Assembly: GCA_034231615.1 (NCBI GenBank)
Contig: CM067298.1
Coordinates: forward strand, 54,154,883-54,218,882
Length of the DNA stretch: 64,000 nt
Reading direction: 5' to 3'
From: Meghimatium bilineatum
Taxonomy: Eukaryota; Mollusca; Gastropoda; Stylommatophora; Philomycidae
Part shown: positions 23,416 to 36,359 of the stretch, in pieces
Layout: every line of letters starts with the position of its first letter
How positions within the stretch are numbered: position 1 is the first letter of the stretch
Made by a program: the position numbers and the translations under genes
The notes under the pieces: model-generated
Told to the model about the DNA's origin: nothing
Database searches by the model: none
What the model saw: the letters and a program-made list of their open reading frames with translations, nothing else

Positions 23416-24336
23416 ACTTACATATAAATACACTTATATAATATCATAAACACACATAAATAAATACATAACAATATGTCGTGGAATAACACAGTATAAA
23501 TTCAATTGCATATTCGTACACAATTGACTTCATAACTTTTATTATCCAAATTAAAACTATTCATTTAATTAAAAGTAACGCGTCGGGTGATATTTCAATG
23601 TTATAAAGCTATGTGAGAAAATGCATAATTGTGTTCAAGAAAAAACTCATCAAAACCGCATATTATACCTGCTGAGATCCTCTGTTCGGGACAATACTTT
23701 TCAACCGACGGCATCAACATCTTCAGATGAGATTTACTAATTTGTGAAAATGATTTATGTGATCGGAAATATATACTTTCATTAAAAAAATTCTGAACAC
23801 GAGAGAAATTTTTCCGTATACTCATGCTTCAGTCACATTACACCAGAATTTCTGTTTCAATGATTCGATCTTGTCCAGAAGATTGTATTTTATTATTTGT
23901 TGACATTTTTAGTGGTTGGTTCGGCTGGTTTATGTGAGATAATGTGTCACTGAGATACGATACGACATAACGTATACAATATAATAAAATTTAACAATGA
24001 CTCTTACCACTATTACCTTAATTTGTTTCACTAGCACACAAAGTATAAGCATAGTGATCAATGAACATTTGGGAATATTAAAATAAGTCGTTAGGAAGGA
24101 GTAATTTTAAATTAACAATTTGGTCTCATAAGACAGCAAGTGAAAGATAATGTAGCATTGTGCCATGAGAACATCGATAATGGAAATGGCTGATAAAACA
24201 AGAAACAGAAGACTGAGGAAGGATATGATAACCTTCACCACACAGTATGGACTAAACGAAAAAGAAATGTATTGTATGTTTTAATCATATTTAAATCCTG
24301 CGATTATAGTTTCAATTTCGGCATTTTCGTCCACAG

Positions 24337-24493
24337 TTTCAAAAAGGATGCCGAATCATTTACATCATGACACGCTATTCATGGATGTGCAACTGTGTGT
24401 GGATGTGCATAGAAGGATTCCATTTGTATAGACTGATCAACCATGTCTTCGTAGCTCCTAAATCTATTTTAAGTTATTATTTCATTGGCTGGT
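24337..24493 (+). CDS. class B GPCR exon: TM3, ICL2 and start of TM4 (contig A copy)
   Basis: This 157-nt exon lies between TCGTCCACAG and GTGAGT, entering in phase 0 and leaving in phase 1. It encodes FQKGCRIIYIMTRYSWMCNC, then VWMCIEGFHLYRLI and ILSYYFIGW. Visible landmarks are the TM3 cysteine (GC) that pairs with the ECL2 cysteine, the N..WM.IEG motif with E3.50, and YYFIGW opening TM4. The family usually reads EG.YLH, while here it reads EGFHLYR. The second copy (42278-42434) differs by one silent base (AAA/AAG, Lys). Confidence 0.9.
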
Positions 24494-24567
24494 GTGAGTA
24501 TACTTTTAAAAGCATTGTTTGTGTTCATTTTAATGTCCAAAGTCATATTCAGTGATGCATACATATT

Positions 24568-24640
24568 GTCTTGTGTATGCGTGTGTGCTTGCGTGCGTAC
24601 GTGTGTGTATGCGTGTGCCTGCGTGTATGTGTGTCCACAA
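24568..24640. repeat. TG-rich microsatellite
   Basis: Alternating TGTG/CGTG sequence about 75 bp past the TM3 exon donor. Identical run in the second copy near 42509-42580. Confidence 0.85.
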
Positions 24641-24742
24641 TATATATTCATATCTGTGGCCAATGCAGGTGTGCTGCCACGGGAAAGATAGTCGTTCAGA
24701 GTATCCACGATGAATATAACGGTCTGAAAATTATATGTCACT

Positions 24743-24848
<106 letters not shown>

Positions 24849-24849
24849 T

Positions 24850-26400
24850 TGTATCTGTCAGTCTTCTGTTTACCGTGCCTTTTGTTAAGATAGGACACAT
24901 GATCGCTTCTCTCCATGAATGTGGTACATTACCTATGCCCCAACTGTAGTTGTACATCTGTAGAAATCTATATATTGCTGGATGCCCTATGTTTTTTAAG
25001 CATGCCATTGGTAATGCCGTCCAGTCCTTGTGCGTCTCCATTTTTTAGTATTCTATAGATACGTTTAGTTCTTCTAACTGGGATAATTTAGACATGACAT
25101 CTGGACAGTTTTTGTCGTTTTGCCGAAGTGGTTTTTTTGTTTCTATTTGTTAGCGAATTTTTCGTTGTCTGCATGCATTGACGGTAATGATAATTTCTTT
25201 TCTATAAGATTCTGCAAACATTGTCTGCTGTTTGGTGGCCAGTGCAGAGTTTACCTGTATTGTAATTGTCGCTGAGAGCTGATATCATCATGTATATGTT
25301 TGTTTCCACAATGTTCTTCCTTGCTTTTAAAAGTTTAATGTGTGTGTTTTCTCGTCCATTCTTCCCTGTGTTTATGTCTTTTCTTTATTGAACTTTGCTT
25401 TGGTATTGTGTATTGATCTGTGGTTTTGTTGTGATAGTTGCTTCTATTACGTTCTTCAGTGAGTTATCCCTGTAGTTTTTGTAATGTGTTCTCCAATATG
25501 GTACATGATTCTTCCTCGCTTCTATTGGTATTGTCTACTTAGCTGCTTTAAGTATTCATTTATTAAAATTCCTGCCAATTATGTTGATATCTCTACATGT
25601 TACTTGAATATCTCTTGTGAGTAGATGTGCTCCGTGTTTATATATGTGCTAGTTTGCTTTTTTGTAGCTCGATCTTGGGTTAGTTGGTACTGTAATTATG
25701 GTTTTGTTCACATGTATAATGATTGGGCGATTATCACTATCACCACACTGTTGACGTATTGTTATTTCTACTATTTCGGCCAGTTCTGGGGCGCAGAATG
25801 TCAGGTCTCGGGTAGAGATGCTATGCCATTTTTTTTTATAACAAGCTGCTGAATCATGTTGATTATTGGGGAGGATTACGTTTGTTGTAATTTTGCCAGT
25901 TATGTAGCTGCTCTCCTCTTCTGTCTAAATTAGTATGGCCCCAGCTTTAGGAGTGGCTATTAAAATCTCCCACTGCAAGGAAGTGTTTGTTGGAGATGTT
26001 AATACTAGTTATGTTTAATAGGATGCTATTTGGGCAGTAGAAGTTTAGTATGTGAAGTTCAAGCACAATTTTCTTTATGTGAATTATCGGATATTTAGCG
26101 CCTTCCTTGTTTTTTTTTAAATGTTCGTTTCTGTGTCACTAATATTATCTTAATCATTCGAACTTTCATGTCAACTCTAAAACATTGGTAACCTCGTATC
26201 TTTATGGGTAATTTTTTTATTGAGGTGGGTCTCATGTATGCAGCAAATACTTATATCTTTCTGGTGCAAGGTGTTTTCTATTTCTATTGTTTGTTTTGTT
26301 AATTTCCCTTACAATCCAGTGCATGGTGTTTAGAGGGGGTTTCGTTCTGTCTGTCTGGCCAGTCGCTTTCCTCTTCTTATCAATGTTTTAATGTCAATAT
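24850..26400 (-). pseudogene. old I-clade LINE copy, same family as 55781-59834
   Basis: The minus strand encodes [20 protein letters not shown], matching STGNVPQAWREAIMIPLL in the intact LINE. It also encodes PDLTFCAPEL, which corresponds to the endonuclease TPDLAFHSPGLE. Later it tracks the intact element through the region of GDFNSHS. The 3' half (most of the reverse transcriptase and the RNase H) is missing at the TA repeat. Many stops. Second copy at 42780-44340. Confidence 0.75.
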
Positions 26401-27705
26401 TTTCACAAAATAGTAAGCACGAAATATGATATACACTGTCAGAATTCCAGCCTCTGATAGCTATAATACTAATTTGCTCTTTGCTAACTTTGTACGTGCT
26501 ATCCTAATCACCTTCAAACGACAAAGGAATCTTTTTCAACAATTTACCACAAACTCTCACTGAAGCACTTTGGCGTTTAACCGTTATTATAGCTCCTTGA
26601 GGCAGCGATTCTCAAACGGAGCTATATAGCTCATAATGACTGCGAAAATTGACATGACGTATTTTATATTAAGGCTGAATATTAAGGGAAATACTGAATT
26701 GTTTAAGTGGATTCAGAAAGGTCACGTTATAAATTATTTTGAAGCACGATGTGTATTCTCATAAGCAAAGTACATATTGCAACAACAATATTTCATTAAA
26801 CGTCGTCAAACATAAATTTGGGAATCCTGACCGACTTTAGCTTAAGGGATGTGGCCTAAACACATTCCTGCGTCAGAATATTTGATGACTCCATGGACCC
26901 AATTTTCTTTCTCCATTAATCACTATTTGTGCCAATGAAAAAAACCGATACGTCGAATCAGCAAAAAGTGACGAATCGGTCAGAGGTTAGCACACAATTC
27001 TTGTATAAAATCCAATGGTTTGAAAGTGGGACACGGACTGCCTATAGGTTGATAACCACTGATGTAACAGATATTTTAGAATGATTGTTGTGCTTTTATC
27101 CCTTGTGTATTGGTCTTGGCGTCCATATCTTTCTACTATGTTGTTCTACTCAAGTTGTATGTAGTCCAGTTTAGTGCTTTCTAGAAATTAAAGTAGATTT
27201 TACCACGTGTACACTCAATCACCCTGTTGAATTTTAGATCACCCTTCTTGTGTGTGAGAGGGCGTGCTAACATACGTGCCTGAGCGTGAGTATGTGAAGG
27301 CATTTTGTAGTAGTAGTGTTATGCCAGTTTAAAACCAGTTTTCCATATTCAAAAGCAATGTCAATGTATTTTGTAATTATCCTAGCAAATATATGCCTTT
27401 AGAGATGATATTATTTTGTTTGCTACTAGTTTTATACTAAACAATAGTTTTTAGTGGGTACTTTCTATTTTTTAAATATATACAATTTTTTTGTTAGGTA
27501 TTGCATTTTTTTAAAAATATATTTTCCCCCCAAATAAGTGATTACTTCTGTTATGTGGTGTTTATTTTCTAAATAAAGTCGTTAGGAATTGTTGTTTTTT
27601 TCTAAGTACATTAAATGTCAATATTTTTTTCACTAGTTTGCGTGTCGCACATTTCAACAGCTACAGAACGCAATTCACGCTCCTTAAATCACATGATTTG
27701 GTATT
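26401..27705. other. intron sequence to the assembly gap
   Basis: AT-rich, with nothing recognisable as gene or element. It ends at the first N. The matching sequence in contig B continues past the equivalent point (45627) without a break. Confidence 0.6.
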
Positions 27706-27805
27706 NNNNNNNNNNNNNNNNNNNNNNNNNNNNNNNNNNNNNNNNNNNNNNNNNNNNNNNNNNNNNNNNNNNNNNNNNNNNNNNNNNNNNNNNNNNNNNN
27801 NNNNN
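27706..27805. other. assembly gap, 100 N
   Basis: Exactly 100 Ns, the usual scaffolding placeholder of unknown true size. The left flank equals sequence ending at 45627 and the right flank equals sequence starting at 9579. Confidence 0.99.
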
Positions 27806-28176
27806 TGTGGTGGCTCTGACTGAAACACACGATCAGTATTAGCCTGTTCAGTTCGTTTCAAGTCATTCAATTTTTCTATATTTTCTGATGAGTTATTTGA
27901 TTCGGCTATATGGCGGAGAGGTACAACATATGTCTCGAACAGCCAATGTGTCAGATTTAATTTCCGCTGTACACTCTGACCATTCCAAAAGAAATGACAA
28001 GTTACTTCCGTAAGTACTGCCTCGAAAATCACTGCAGATGAGTAACTATTTTATTATCTATATGTCCAGAGTAGTATATGCTACCACATTTTTTAGAAAA
28101 CAATTAATGTGTTTATCTTATGTTGTAACGTGAATTATTGTTTGTATTATTATATAAAAATGGATTTAAAAGCCGT

Positions 28177-28413
28177 AGAAGATTGACTTCACTGTACTCG
28201 GTTTCCCATATGTACTCCGTCCCTCTCAACGAAGTGGCACGCCGCCTGCCGAGAGTACCAATCATAGCACGTAACTATGTAGCTTCAAATGATAATCCAC
28301 AGGGATCTCCGAAAAAAATCCACCTTATAAACAAGACGACACGAGCCGGATTCGAACCCGTGACTTCTTGAACACAAGTTGAACAGCTTAACCACTACGC
28401 CAGGGAGATCCCC
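28177..28413 (-). repeat. T1 tRNA-derived SINE (contig B copy)
   Basis: Counterpart of 9950-10186, with the perfect B box GGGTTCGAATCC retained on the minus strand. Confidence 0.65.
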
Positions 28414-28803
28414 TGTATTATTAAATGCTTATGCCGATTCCAACCTTCATGACCCAAATTTATCATGAACTATTGTTTTTGTTCCCGGGGGTTGACATAT
28501 TTCTTTCTACACATGTATCCCCTAAAATTATCACTTGATCTCACTAAACGTCAATAAGGCGATAAAACCTCGATTATATAAATATCAATTCCACATTATG
28601 TCACTGTGACGGTATGGTGCAAATCCCGTCTGTGATGGTCGTGGTGCCGGGCTCACATCCTGTCGAAGGCATTTGTGAATCCTGGCCATTCAGAAAGCAA
28701 TAGCGAACTATTGAACATATTTATATTGCGAATAAAATCACTACAGACAATACTGCTGGGTTTTAATGGCTACGTCCTGAATATGATATGCTACCAACTC
28801 GTG

Positions 28804-28930
<127 letters not shown>

Positions 28931-29044
28931 CACTATAGATATATAAGGGAGGGGGGGATCTCTGGAATGCTTAGTGAGAAATATCCCAAAACTTTTGAGG
29001 GAAGGAAATCCCCTACATTGTGGTATATTCCAAAACATCACAAT

Positions 29045-29350
29045 TATGTTTCAGTATAAAAAGAATCGCATGTGGGTTTTAGAATTAGAAAAACATCACA
29101 TGTAGGCGTAGGTACACAACGCATCACATCTAGGCTTCAGTATAAAAAAAAGAATCACATGTAGACTTCAGTATAAAAAACATCACATGTCGGTTTCAGT
29201 ACCAAAAAAAGCACATCTAGGTGAAAGTATAGAAAAGAATCGCATGTAGGTTTCAGTATAAAAAACAGCATATGTAGGTTTTAGTGCACACATCATTACA
29301 TCTAACCTTCAGTATAAAAAAACAGCACATGTAGGCTTCATTATAAAAAG
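29045..29350. repeat. minisatellite, about 30-bp unit (contig B copy)
   Basis: Counterpart of 10805-11125, with roughly one unit fewer. Confidence 0.85.
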
Positions 29351-29392
29351 AGCAGTAGTTAACACATAGTTTTAATGTTTGTGAATCCTGAA

Positions 29393-29560
29393 ATGGCCCC
29401 CGTCGAAGACGGATGTGTCTGGCGATTGGCGCATATAAAACAGCGACACAGCGCATTTCCTTTTTCAGGACTACATCCTGCTGGAAATCTAGTAGGACCA
29501 TTGTCCTGCTACAAGGGAGATCCAACGGGAATTTGAGAATGAGCGCCGAAGAAGAAGAAG
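29393..29560 (+). repeat. S1 short retroposon (contig B copy)
   Basis: Counterpart of 11175-11342, with the same internal extra segment and GAAGAAGAAGAAG tail. Confidence 0.75.
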
Positions 29561-30377
29561 ACATGGTCCAGGAGTCCAATCCGGGTTCAGAGAAACATAT
29601 TGCTGTTTAAATAGGAATGAAGAAAGTCTTGAGATGAAGGAAAGTTGTCTACTTTTCCTCCATGTTTATCTTTTTTTAAGTTGCCTGCAGTGTTCTAATA
29701 CGCGTAAATCTTGGAATACTCTCACAAATCTAACCATACCTTGATGGGCGGTCAATAATTGTGTTTTTGTAAATCCTTGGATAGATGTTGCGGTGCATGA
29801 CATATATCTTAGAGTAGTTCTTGAAACGTGTTTTCTTGTCATTGACATAAACGCTGACCTACGTACAACTCGCTAGTCTATTTGGAATACCTCCGTCTGA
29901 AATGCGAACGACATCCCTGATCCAACTAAAGTATCACCTGATCCGCAAAGCATACCTACCGTGATTATTCGACTTTTAGAGGATATAAGTGCCATGGATG
30001 GGATCTTGTTATCATATATATTCAAGCTGTTTTCATTTATCGAATGTGCAAGTAATTAAAGCTTATGCTAGCATTTAGCCGCTAAAATGAATCAGCCATA
30101 TGTGACTAACAGAAATATGAGATATGTTTCCCTATCAAAAAGAATCACACACAACAAAAATATGTAGCTAACAGTAAAAATAGGTGACTAGTATAAACAA
30201 CAATTTTGAAAAAAAAAACCCTGCATCTTCCGCGTTCTGTCACCATTATCATCATCATGATCATAAGATTTGTGATTGTTAAGACGATGTTTTGTTGTTC
30301 ATCAAGAATCATATCATATTATGTGTGTGAGTACCTTGTTTCATTAACATGTATCAACTGTTTTTTTTATATTGCAG

Positions 30378-30478
30378 AGAGCGTGGTGAGGAAACGTTGT
30401 GAGAGGAACGGAACATGGGCAAGAAATCCGATTAGTGGAATAGAGTGGACCGATTACTCAGCATGTACACCTTTGACG
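30378..30478 (+). CDS. class B GPCR exon: end of hormone-receptor domain (contig B copy)
   Basis: Identical in all 101 bases and in both splice sites to 12146-12246 (see there for domain evidence). The upstream polypyrimidine tract is slightly shorter. It is probably the allele of the same exon rather than a second exon, so only one of the two should enter a gene model. Confidence 0.85.
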
Positions 30479-30729
30479 GTAGCGTATCAATAATTACTCA
30501 TTATGTACGCCTTTGACAGTAGTTGTATCAAATATTACTCATCATGTACACTTTTGACAGTAATTGTATCAAATATTACTCAGCATGTACACCTTTGATG
30601 GTAATTTTATCAAATATTACTTACCATGTACACATTTGACAGTAATTGTATCAAATATTACTCATCATGTACACCTGTGATGGTAATTGTAATAAGTAAT
30701 ACTCACAATGTACAGTTTTGACGGTGTTG
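30445..30729. repeat. 41-bp exon/donor-derived minisatellite (contig B copy)
   Basis: Same array as 12213-12740 with about six fewer units. The first unit again overlaps the exon end and its donor. Confidence 0.9.
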
Positions 30730-31097
30730 TATCAACTATTACTCATATGTACACTTTGGATGATAATTGTATCGGTTATCCTCGTATTAAATCATTCAAA
30801 AAGTGTTGCATATGCTATTATATCCAAGCATGAGAGAAAGAAAATAGAACGAGAGAGAGAGAGAGAAAAATAAAAAGCAACTTTTCATTTTTGCAATAAT
30901 GAAATGTCTGGTGTGATATACACCATTGGCTGGTGTGTATGATACCTTAATCACTTCTACTGCGGTGCTTTAGCCCAGAGGTACGTATATTGTTTCAATG
31001 CTGGAGCCACATCAAGAATGTCTTGTTTTATCAAGGTCTAGTCATATCCGCTTTCAGAACGAATTAACAGGAATTTAAAAAAAAAAAAATTAGTATG

Positions 31098-31329
31098 ATA
31101 ATCATAAGGTCTGCTGTTAAAAAAGGTAAAGATATTGTTTTTACTGGTTCTCATCACAAAATCCTTGCTCCCGACAAAGATAATGATGTTCTTACCGGTT
31201 ATCATCACAAAAACCTTGTTCCAAACAAAGATAAAGATGGTGTTCTTTCCGATTCTCATAACAAAGGCCTTGTTCACAACAAAGGTAAAGAAGTTTTTCT
31301 TACTGGTTCTCATCACAAAAGGGACACAT
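31098..31329. repeat. tandem repeat, 51-54-bp unit x4 (contig B copy)
   Basis: Counterpart of 13107-13338, with a few substitutions that leave the same frames open. Confidence 0.75.
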
Positions 31330-31489
31330 AGATAATGTCCCTAAGTTAGTTTTTACTCTGCACATGCTGCACATGTATTATAACACACCAGTAAAGATAA
31401 ACAGATTATGTCTATTATTTCACTGTTCAGCCGTGATCCTCAGCTACATAATATCTACTGGCTAATAGGAAATCACATTAATAACTTCA

Positions 31490-31915
31490 GATGATAAATG
31501 CAAGACCGAAATTATAAACAGAATAGGACAAGCAAAAGCAGCATTCCATAAAATGAAAAAATATCATATGCAACAAGTCCATATCGATGGATACTAGAAA
31601 ACGTATTCTCAAATGCTACATTGAACAGTGCTACTCTATGGAAGTGAATCATGGACAATAAATAAGACATGACAAAAAGCATTGAAGGCAGCGGAAATGT
31701 GGTTTATTCGAAGAATGGTACGCATTCCTTGGACAGCAAAGATTACTAATGAAGAATGTGTTAGAAGATGGATGTGAAAAAAATGCATTATTGATAATAT
31801 AAGAAAAAATACAGTCAACATTTATTGGACACATAATGAGAAGAGGAGGCATTGATAATATAGTGACAACAGTAAAGATAGAATGGTAAAGATAAAGGGA
31901 AAAACCCTGAGAAAA
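31490..31915 (+). pseudogene. RTE-type LINE remnant (contig B copy)
   Basis: Counterpart of 13656-14080. Here it follows AATCACATTAATAACT directly, without the LINE tail seen at 13496-13655. Confidence 0.8.
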
Positions 31916-32058
31916 GATATATATATATCTGGGCTACTGAAATGTGAGGTTGTTAATATCTCACACACATACATCATTAATTAATGATATGAGTTAAATT
32001 TAATTATATTATTAAAATAATGTCACGTCTAAAGTAAAGGTATATTGTATATTTTCAG

Positions 32059-32150
32059 GATTTTCTAATTTACTATTATGCTGCGATGATCTGCCATATC
32101 ATCAGTCTGCTATGTTTGATTTCTGCCTGCATCATTTTTCTACAATTTAA
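32059..32150 (+). CDS. class B GPCR exon: TM1 (contig B copy)
   Basis: Counterpart of 14228-14319. It encodes the same TM1 peptide, with one silent change (CTA for CTC). Splice sites TTTTCAG and GTACGT are conserved. Confidence 0.85.
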
Positions 32151-32239
32151 GTACGTTAATTTCACATTTATATATTTAAAATGGTATGTGATAGCTATAT
32201 CATATTATCTGAAAGTCATTTGTCTCTCATAGGTAATTC

Positions 32240-32590
32240 TTCTTATCTGTCATATTTTCTAATTCGGTAGTCTTGCTTTCTTATTTCATTGTCTTGTTAT
32301 TTTATAGATATGTCTTGTTTTTTAACAGACATGTCGTGCTATTTGATAGAAATGGCTTCTTATTTATTAGTCCTATCATCACACTTGATGGCTATGTATT
32401 CGTATATGTTAGTTGTCTTCATATTTAGTAGTTATGAATTAATATTTGATAGCCATGTCTTGGAATGTGATAACAATCTCTTCTTATTTGATAAAAATGT
32501 ATTGTTATTTGAAAGTAATGTCTTCTTATTTTCATGATTTCTTATTTCATAGACATGTATTTTTATCTGTTAGAGATATCTTCTTATTTG
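32240..32590. repeat. 21-bp-unit minisatellite (contig B copy)
   Basis: Counterpart of 14400-14760. Confidence 0.8.
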
Positions 32591-32884
32591 AGATTTATTT
32601 TTTCTAGAATCGTGTACTAACTTAACGGAACGGAGATACGTAATGGATAATTCATTAGCATTGCAATTTGATCTTTATTTTATGACTTACGGAACACACC
32701 ATCATTGGGAATTATGTGTGTGTTTTATCAACAGTTTATAATCATGAATGTTTTTTAAAATGTGCGTTCAATTTCTTAAATTATAAAGATACATTTTTGA
32801 AATTTGCCAATAATGACTGAGCTTCCGTGTATTCTTCTATTATACTCTAAATAAACAGCCGTAGTCAAAAGTTACACTAATAAT

Positions 32885-33095
32885 TTATTCTATCTAGATT
32901 CTTTCAGCGCCAAATAAACCAGAAACCAGAGCTCTCCAGTTCAAGCAATGTGATGCTACTGTGTGTAATTCTTGCATACTGTTCAGGACCATATACACTC
33001 TTTGATGGTTGTTCTGTGAAGTGTCTCTCTTGGTCTGTCTCTTTTTTATTTTGCCATCTGGTACTCATTTTAATGAATCTAGTTGCATTCTGTTT
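32885..33095 (-). pseudogene. LINE ORF2 C-terminal remnant (contig B copy)
   Basis: Counterpart of 15055-15265, equally decayed. Confidence 0.5.
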
Positions 33096-33254
33096 CATTT
33101 ATTATAAGTACATGTCTGATATATGTCTATCGTTTTCTTCTTATTGTTGTAGAACCATATTGATGTTTGGTGTCTTCTCTTACTTGATTGTTTGACTTGA
33201 ATTCTTGCCAAACAATATTTTATAGTTTGCTTAAACATGTATTTTCAAATGTTT

Positions 33255-34330
33255 GTTTGTGGGTTTTGTGTTCGCTCCATTTTAACCATCACGGATATCC
33301 GTGCGATTTCCGGGAGCGTGATTACATTGTGCCACCGTTATGCGCCTTGTAGGCCTAGCACATCCGATTTCGGCATGCCTTGACTATTTGGGTGGGCTAC
33401 CCTTAGCCTGTGACAGCCTCTATATCTGTTTCCAGGCACGCGTAGTGGCGACTTTTCGCCCAGACGATTTTTGCTCTCGTCTGACTCGCATGAGGTGTTC
33501 CATGTCTATGAACTTGCCTCGTGTAATTGGACGTGCTGTGCCTGTGCCCATTGGGTACTGAACCGTTTCTCATCCGTGAGCCTGGTTCCTTAAGGGGAAG
33601 AACTCAACAGAGGAGTTGGACCCTGGCTCTTTCGCCCTTTTAGCCGAGGTGTCATTCACCGACATCGTGTACCCCTTGTCCAAGTTCGAGTCTCACACCA
33701 CGCGTTTGAGAGCAAGGCGTTCTTGAGCTGAGCGTCCTTGTCCCAATAGCGCCTGAGCCCATCAGGTACTGAACCCTTTCTCTCTTCAAGTGTATTACCG
33801 GTGTAGGAAGACCTGACAGTAGAGTTGGGCCAATGCTAAATCGTTGTCCCTTTTGTGCCTGAGCCCATCGGGTACGGAACCCTTTCTCTCTGCAAGTGTA
33901 CTTCCGGTATAGGAAACCTTGACAGTAGAGTTGGGCTAGGACTACCATCGTTGTCCCTTTCTTGCCTAAGCCTATCGGGTACAGAACCCTTTCTCTTCGC
34001 GAGCATATTTCCGGTTTAGGAAGGCTCGACATTAGAGTTGGATTAGGTCTTCTTGCTTTACCAAACGCCAATGAATGGGTCTGGGTCTCTGCCTCTAAGG
34101 AACACAGGTAACTAGAAGCTCGCCTCAATTGACGGAGCTTGTAGTTCCCCTTTCCTAGGGACTTTTCACTTTCTATTTGCAGTTCGCGCTGCCCTCTAGC
34201 GCTGTTCTGCCCTTTCATTGTTTCATTGTACTCGGTATGAAATCTATTTGTCCCTCGCCATGCATCTACCTTTACGTGCATTTTACATTGGCCGCCCCTC
34301 CAATGTTCGGACTGGACTGACTTGCTTCAC
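33255..34330 (-). mobile_element. G1 GC-rich retroposon (contig B copy)
   Basis: Counterpart of 15430-16380 with one additional ~117-bp tandem unit around 33765-33880. In this copy a 209-codon minus-strand frame happens to stay open across the units. I see no known domain in it. Confidence 0.55.
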
Positions 34331-35317
34331 TGTATGTCGATAGTGTCGCTATATGTGGTGATGCTGGTGGTGTCGGAGATATTGTCTGTCTCTTGTGCAG
34401 TCAAATCTCTTTCCATCTGCTACCTCCACATTCTCGGACACGATCCCCAAATGATTTGGCCAGAATCAGCTAGAGCTGCTGTATTTCTGTTTCCAGGGTG
34501 CACCGCGTGGAGGTACATTTGGGATCTTGGTTATCTGCTAACCCTGGGTTCGCCTAGAGCAATGCGTTCCCTTGCACCCCATGTTTTTTTAAATGAATGT
34601 ATTTCTTCTCCAGTGCCTTGTTATCTTCCAACTTTCACAACATTGCGTTAATACGGGTATTACATTGGAGTTGAACACCCGTAGCTTGGTATATTTAATT
34701 ATTATTTATATTTTATTTTATTTCCAGATGTTTATTTGGTGGTAGAATACACTAGATGCCAATGCAATTCAATCATTGGTTACAATTCAGATGTTGAAGA
34801 CAGATGTTGCATATGGCGCTGATTGGTTGGCTACTGATCTAGCCGTCCATGGACTCATGCCCTTTGACCCAACATAGGTCGCTGAATGATTAGTTTCGAT
34901 GCTAGGTATTTGCCTTTTGTGTATTTCGGTTTGTAAGCATTGAAAGCATTACAAACATCATTGCAATCACTGCTTACACCCAAAAAATACACAGTTCAAA
35001 TATGCAGCCTCTAAACTAGTCTTTTAGCGACCTGGGCAACATCTTGATTCAATGTATATCCCTTACATAAACACAATTTATTCTGGTAGTAGCGCATTAC
35101 ATTGGCGTCAAATCTAAAAAAGCGTCCCTTCCCAATTGCCTCTATTTATTATCACCTACATTTTGACGAGGTATTTCTGTTTGTTAACAATGACTTCAGT
35201 TCGTTCTATTATGATCCAAAGACAACGTTGTACACATTTAATGTTGTATCCTATAATTTTCTTACTATAATACCCGACTAGATGTAATATGTCAAATGTA
35301 AATGTATTGTATTCCAG

Positions 35318-35468
35318 TCAACTACGTAAACAACATAGAATTAGAATACACCTGAACCTGTTTGCTTCCTTCATTCTGACTAACGGTTTCTGGATTGGAT
35401 GGGACTATGTCGTTTTTCTAGACAGAATAGAGAATGCAAAAGAAGAAGCTATCCTGCACAGAGATACG
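35318..35468 (+). CDS. class B GPCR exon: ICL1 and TM2 (contig B copy)
   Basis: Identical to 17375-17525 over all 151 bases. It carries the RIRIHLNLFASF motif of class B TM2. Confidence 0.9.
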
Positions 35469-36359
35469 GTAATTACTTTTATTTATATTCCACATAATCT
35501 TTTATCAAGGGGCAGGATAAAGTCTCCACCAATGAGATCTCGGTTCCCTGCATATCGTGTTGGATATCATGCTTCCAACAAGACGTTCTAGACTAAGTCA
35601 CAGAAGTCTCATGTGTTTTGGGAATATCAAAAAGGTGAACAACAGCCATATCTGACAAGACATACTGAACTGGGAATTCTCAGATGGTGCTAGAAGAAGT
35701 GACAGACGAAAGTTCCGATACAAAGATGTATGCGAACCATAATGGATGCCTGTGTTATTGATTCGGACAGATGGGAAGACTGGCAGCTGATCGCTTATAG
35801 GAGGAGTCAGATATAAGATGCAACAGTCTAGCAATGACACTTTTCCATCTTATTCTGGAAAAGGAACAGCTTTCATGGATCGATATATTTAGCCATGAAA
35901 ATACATGTTCGGCACGTATCCGATTAACTTCAGCTGTTACTTGCTTTCTTCAGATCATCTGCAAGGGCGAAAAAGACGATATAAAGTTGTATATATTCAA
36001 ACAACAGCTTTTAACATAGGGTGACCAGATGCCCCTTTTTTTTCTTGGACACTCCTCTTTTTGGGGCTGTTATCCTAGTGTCCCAATGAAACTCAAATGT
36101 AACGTTTAATTGTCACTTTATCTCATTTCAGTCGCGTTTTTCCTCTTATTTAGAAATGTGACATGACCGCAGCACCTCTTGAAGCTTTTGAGTGTTCTAA
36201 ATTTTTCAATTTTATCTCATGTCATATAGAATGTGTACACAATGGGGGATTACCCTCTGTTATATAAAACATATCTCCCGATAGTTACTATTCTTCATAG
36301 GATGTTTACATAATATTCTTCAGGAAGTCAATACAGTTTTTAAGTCTCCTGCATGATGA

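Noticed and set aside
33652-34281. 209-codon minus-strand frame
   Set aside because: It crosses tandem units of a GC-rich retroposon, is broken in the contig A copy, and has no recognisable domain.
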